From: JANNRA01 sp031401035
GTDB lineage: Bacteria > Desulfobacterota > Binatia > HRBIN30 > CADEER01
DNA length: 25,337 nt
Assembly (NCBI GenBank): GCA_031401035.1
Contig: JANNRA010000142.1
Coordinates: forward strand, 1 to 25,337
Direction: 5' to 3'
Shown: positions 22,401 to 25,337 of the stretch, one piece after another
How positions within the stretch are numbered: position 1 is the stretch's first letter
How the letters are laid out: the number at the start of each line of letters is the position of its first letter
Notes under the pieces: generated by a model
What the model saw: the letters and a program-made list of their open reading frames with translations, nothing else
What the model was told of the DNA's origin: nothing
The model's database searches: none
Program-made: the position numbers and the translations under genes

Positions 22401-22504
22401 CTGGGAGTGCAGATCAATTCCTGATGCTGTTGCCGGTCGAAGCGGTCACTGTTTCATCACGTCCGCGCCCAGAGGGCGCCGCCTCACGCCGAGTGCGTTG
22501 GTGA

Positions 22505-22951
22505 AGCGCATCGACCCGGGTCGCCGTCATCGAGGCGCTCGGCGGACTGGTGCGGGCCGAGGCCCTGCCGCCCCTCGAGCGCGCCTTCGGCGAGAACGGC
22601 GGCGAGGTGCAGCAGACCGCCGCGCGGGCGATTCTCGCCGTTGGCGGGCAACCGGCCGCCGACACCTTCGGACGCCTCGCCTTCAGCGGCCCGATCGAAG
22701 CGCAGCGCTACGCCGTCGTGCTCGGCCAGCCGCTGCGCTTCGCCGTCCAGGAATGGCGCCGCTTCGGCCTCTCCGCGGAAGCGGCGGCGCCCGAGGTCGA
22801 GCCCACCGCCGTGACGCTGCAGGGCGAGCGTGCGCTGTTGCGTCAGGTCGCCACGGCGCGCGAGGGCCAGCAGGTGACCATCCTCGCCGAGCGCCGCAGC
22901 GGCCGCGCCGACCTGTTCGTGCTCGCCGTCGACCGCTGCCCGCACGAGTGA
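22505..22951 (+). pseudogene. HEAT-repeat protein, 3' part only
   Basis: The frame is open from just after a TGA at 22502-22504. Its first part reads TRVAVIEALGGL, ALPPLERAFGENGGEVQQT, AARAILAVGG, the paired-helix pattern of HEAT/PBS-lyase-like repeats. A beta-rich tail of about 70 residues follows, ending VLAVDRCPHE at the TGA 22949-22951. There is no ATG and no ribosome binding site; a GTG at 22550 lies inside the repeat. It is most likely the end of a longer HEAT protein whose 5' part is lost in the decayed region upstream. HEAT repeats serve as protein-binding scaffolds. The gene after it starts 13 bases later and looks intact, so the two may once have formed one unit. Confidence 0.5.
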
Positions 22952-22964
22952 TACCGGCGCGCCC

Positions 22965-23504
22965 ATGACGTCGCGTCGCCGCACCGCTCTCGTCGCTGGC
23001 GTGGCGCTACTCGGACTCGGCGCCGCCGCCTGGCAGTGGCAGAGCCATCTCATCGGCCTCGGCGCGCGCTGGTACCTGAACCGCATCGCCGCCGGCGAGG
23101 AGGCGAGCGGATCGCTCACCGAGCGGCGCCAGGCGGTGGCGCGCGTCCATCGCAGCCTGCTGGTGGCGCCGCCCGACGACGCGCAGGTGCCGGAGCTGTT
23201 CGACCTGCTCACGGTCGTCTCGGCGCGCGTCGCCACCGGCGAGATCGACCTGCCCTGGGCGGCGTACGTCTACACCGGCTATTGGCGCGAGCTGACCCTC
23301 GACCGTCGCGCCGGCCTGGCGCGCCGCACGCGGCCGGAGGTGGAGGCCAAGGTCGAGGAGTACGTGCAGTTCTACGCCCTGCAGAAGCGGCCCGACGTGC
23401 CGGGGGTGCGCCTCGGCGATCTCGACGGCGAGGGCGGCGACTCGATCACCCTCGAGGAGATCGAGAAGGCGGCGAAGCAGGGCAGGGATCTGTCGACACA
23501 GTGA
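22965..23504 (+). CDS. Membrane-anchored protein of unknown function
   Basis: A 179-residue protein that I do not recognise. Residues 8-24 (ALVAGVALLGLGAAAWQ) form a single N-terminal membrane anchor with positive residues before it, so the rest faces the periplasm. The body is helical and charged (LTERRQAVARVHRSLL, RPEVEAKVEEYVQFYALQK) and ends in an acidic stretch, LGDLDGEGGDSITLEEIEKA. That stretch resembles an EF-hand-like loop, but the spacing is not convincing. It begins 13 bases after the HEAT remnant. Six bases after its stop, palindrome E begins. Confidence 0.65.
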   Translation: MTSRRRTALVAGVALLGLGAAAWQWQSHLIGLGARWYLNRIAAGEEASGSLTERRQAVARVHRSLLVAPPDDAQVPELFDLLTVVSARVATGEIDLPWAAYVYTGYWRELTLDRRAGLARRTRPEVEAKVEEYVQFYALQKRPDVPGVRLGDLDGEGGDSITLEEIEKAAKQGRDLSTQ

Positions 23505-23509
23505 GCCCG

Positions 23510-23591
23510 TGGAGGGCGCCGCCCCGTCGGCGCCTGTTGGATGGCGTTTCGCGCCCCGCTTCAACAGGCGCCGACGGTGCGGCGCCCTCCA
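23510..23591. repeat. Palindromic repeat copy E (82 bp), possible shared terminator
   Basis: The arms 23510-23539 and 23562-23591 match at 29/30 positions around a 22-base loop. It fills almost the whole gap between two convergent stop codons (23504 and 23608), so in RNA it would form a very stable hairpin that may end transcription from both sides. The arms equal those of copies B and D; the loop differs. Confidence 0.9.
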
Positions 23592-23607
23592 TATCGCGAT
23601 GGGCGTG

Positions 23608-25095
23608 TCAGTCCTGCTGGGCGAGGCGGGCGAGCGACTCGCGCTGCGGCGAATCGGGCGCTCGCTCGAGGTACTGGCGCGCCGCCTGCGCGGCCCGCTC
23701 GCGCGCTCCGGTGCGGGCATACAGCCGCGCCAGGTACAGGTAGGGGTCGGCGACGTGTGGCTGCACCCGTGTCGCCTCCAGGTACAGGCGCTCGGCGTCG
23801 GCCGTGTTGTCGCGCGCCTCGTAGACCCCTCCAAGCATCATGTGCGCCGTCGCCGACCAACGATTGCGCTCGACGACGCGTTGCCAGGCGGTGACGTCGT
23901 CGCGCCAGACGCCGACCGAGTGCATCGTCGCCGCGCCGAGGAGGGTGGCGTACAGCACGCCGAGGGCAGGGACCGCGAGGCGCCACGGCCGCCGGGCGGG
24001 CACGACGTCGGCCAGGTGGCGCAGCCCCACCGCGACGGCGAGGGCGAAGCCGGCCAACGACAGATAGACGTAGCGGTCGGGTCGCAGCTGGGCGAGAGGA
24101 AGCAGGTTCGACTGCGGCAGCAGCATCAGCACGAACCAGCCGGCGCAGAAGAAGGCCCACGGGTACTGCCGCCGGCGCAGCATGACGAGGCCGGCGAGCA
24201 GCACCAGCGCGCAGAGTGCGGCGACGTTGAGCAACTCGAACTGGCTGCCGGCGCGGTAATAATAGATCGGCGACAACGCGATCGGCAGGAGGATGGCGAC
24301 GCCGCCGTCCATGGTCGCGCGCGCGACGATCAGCAGGTGCCCCAGCCAGGTGCCGCTGTGCGGCGGGACGAGCGCGCCGACCGCCTGCGAGGCCGCCGTG
24401 GCCGCCCAGGCGAAGGCGGCCGCGACGGCGAAGAACGGCGCCTTCTCGAGCAGCCGCAGGCGCCCGCCGACGAACACGGCGTCGTAGAGCAGCAGCACCA
24501 ACGGCAGGGTGACGGCCGTCGGCTTGGCGGCCGCCGCGGCGACGAAGGCCAGCAGCGACAGCGCGTAGGCCGGCCAGCGGCGCCGCTGGCACCAGTGCTG
24601 GTAGGCGATCAGGGCCAGCAGGACGAACAGGCCGGAGAGCAGGGTCTTGCGCTGGATGACCAGCGACACCGCCTCGAGCTGCATCGGGTGCAGGGCGAAG
24701 ATCAGCGCCGCCACCGTCGCCACCCAGCGCGCGCCGACCAGCGGTCGGATGAACCACCACAGGGCGACGGCGGTCGCCGCGTGGAGCACGACGTTGACCA
24801 GGTGGTAGGGCGCCGGGTCGACACCGGCCAGCGGGTACTGCAGGGCGAAGGTCAGCATCGTCAGCGGCACGTAGTTGGCGTGCCGGAAGGATGTCACCAG
24901 CGCCCAGAGCGAGGCCGGATCGAGCTGCCGCACGTTCGGATCGTCGAGCAGCAGCTGGTCGTCGAAGGCGGCGACGAGAAAGCCGTTGTGCAGCGTCGGC
25001 AGGAACACCAGCAGCGCCGCCGCGGCCACCAGGGTGAGCGCCGCCGCGGTGTGCAGGCCGTTCGCCGCGGCGCTCGCCGGTGTCGCTGCGCGCAT
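23608..25095 (-). CDS. TMTC-like GT-C glycosyltransferase with C-terminal TPRs
   Basis: A 495-residue polytopic membrane protein with about ten hydrophobic helices. The first lumenal loop holds acidic residues (AAFDDQLLLDDPNV, D45/D46 and D51/D52), as in PMT/TMTC enzymes. ALHPMQLEAVSLVIQRKTLL and NLLPLAQLRPDRYVYLSLAG are the two motifs typical of bacterial TMTC/DUF1736-type proteins. The last ~85 residues are TPR (AHMMLGGVYEARDNTADAER, PYLYLARLYARTGARERAAQ). Eukaryotic TMTCs add O-mannose to proteins from a lipid-linked donor; the bacterial acceptors are unknown. The ATG at 25095 was chosen because the first membrane helix follows it; an in-frame ATG at 25149 is possible. Neither has a clear ribosome binding site. 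Confidence 0.85.
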   Translation of the reverse strand: MRAATPASAAANGLHTAAALTLVAAAALLVFLPTLHNGFLVAAFDDQLLLDDPNVRQLDPASLWALVTSFRHANYVPLTMLTFALQYPLAGVDPAPYHLVNVVLHAATAVALWWFIRPLVGARWVATVAALIFALHPMQLEAVSLVIQRKTLLSGLFVLLALIAYQHWCQRRRWPAYALSLLAFVAAAAAKPTAVTLPLVLLLYDAVFVGGRLRLLEKAPFFAVAAAFAWAATAASQAVGALVPPHSGTWLGHLLIVARATMDGGVAILLPIALSPIYYYRAGSQFELLNVAALCALVLLAGLVMLRRRQYPWAFFCAGWFVLMLLPQSNLLPLAQLRPDRYVYLSLAGFALAVAVGLRHLADVVPARRPWRLAVPALGVLYATLLGAATMHSVGVWRDDVTAWQRVVERNRWSATAHMMLGGVYEARDNTADAERLYLEATRVQPHVADPYLYLARLYARTGARERAAQAARQYLERAPDSPQRESLARLAQQD

Positions 25096-25187
25096 GTCGG
25101 GGCCAGATTGTGGCACGCGGTCGCCGTCTGTCCACTGCGATCGCGGCATCCGTCGCTGCCGTGAACCCAGGACCGGCCGTGAGCCCC

Positions 25188-25270
25188 TGGAGGGGGGCCC
25201 CCCCGGCGGGGCAGGTTGGGTTTGGGGTGGGGCGCCCGACCAACCGCCCCCCCCGGGCGGCCCGGGTGGC
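25188..25270. repeat. Possible degenerate palindromic repeat in low-complexity end sequence
   Basis: TGGAGGGG at 25188 and the following G/C runs with CAGGTTG resemble the left arm of the palindromes with several indels. The right side is not a good complement. The remaining bases to the window end (25271-25337) are low-complexity and hold no gene. Poor base calling at a contig end could produce the same picture. Confidence 0.25.
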
Positions 25271-25337
25271 TGGGGGGACCTGCCACAAACACAAAGGGGC
25301 CGCCGGGGGCGATGGTGGCGATGGCGGTTCCGGTGGC

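Noticed and set aside
22468..22485. Another repeat arm (AGAGGGCGCCGCC)
   Set aside because: Only about 13 bases agree, too short in such GC-rich sequence to separate from chance.
21106..23591. CRISPR array from repeated GC-rich segments
   Set aside because: The copies are palindromic, kilobases apart, without regular spacers or cas genes.

Overview
The window is very GC-rich, apart from one short AT-rich promoter patch near 12.4 kb. Lipobox proteins, a Pqi/MCE envelope transport operon and an OmpA-like lipoprotein point to a Gram-negative (diderm) bacterium. GT-C/TPR glycosyltransferases, secreted sulfatases and many remnants separated by palindromic repeats suggest a large-genome environmental lineage of the deltaproteobacterial/Binatota sort. 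That placement is inference; no rRNA or tRNA gene is present to fix it.

Layout. 0-2 kb: the 3' end of a JAMM (M67) metallopeptidase, an alpha/beta-hydrolase stub cut off at a palindromic-repeat arm, then a second JAMM gene in opposite orientation, overlapped by a ketopantoate-reductase-type gene. 2.1-5.2 kb (+): a sugar-1-phosphate nucleotidyltransferase overlapping a galactokinase, then an APH-fold phosphotransferase. 5.3-7.0 kb (-): a class I methyltransferase and a polysaccharide-deacetylase-like protein. 7.2-10.7 kb (-): a tightly overlapped pqi operon with PqiA split into two proteins, then PqiB (three MCE domains) and PqiC. 10.8-12.4 kb: a DUF1003 membrane protein (+), a terminator-like hairpin, an exported protein of unknown function (-) and a gene scar. 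12.45-13.1 kb (+): a Phd-fold antitoxin and a PIN toxin. 13.1-17.9 kb (-): a small protein, two secreted sulfatases and a secreted HAD phosphatase. 18.0-21.0 kb (-): a 1007-residue winged-helix/AAA-ATPase/TPR regulator. 21.3-21.8 kb (-): an OmpA-like lipoprotein. 21.9-22.95 kb: decayed sequence and the tail of a HEAT-repeat gene. 23.0-25.1 kb: a membrane-anchored unknown (+) and a TMTC-like GT-C glycosyltransferase with TPRs (-). The last ~190 bases are low-complexity.

Two signals go beyond the gene list. First, three intergenic sites carry the same triple repeat, TTTCC at exact 11-bp steps read on the minus strand (at 10742-10768, 17929-17955 and 21929-21955). They lie upstream of the pqi operon, the sulfatase locus and the OmpA lipoprotein. 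Direct repeats at 11-bp period are the usual layout for OmpR/PhoB-type winged-helix proteins, and the only regulator in the window with such a domain lies between the second and third sites. This suggests an uncharacterised envelope/sulfatase regulon. Second, a family of ~83-bp palindromes with 30-bp arms (each 29/30 matched) occurs in three full and two solo-arm copies. They lie between genes, in one case at the end of a broken gene, and look like REPIN/MITE-type elements.
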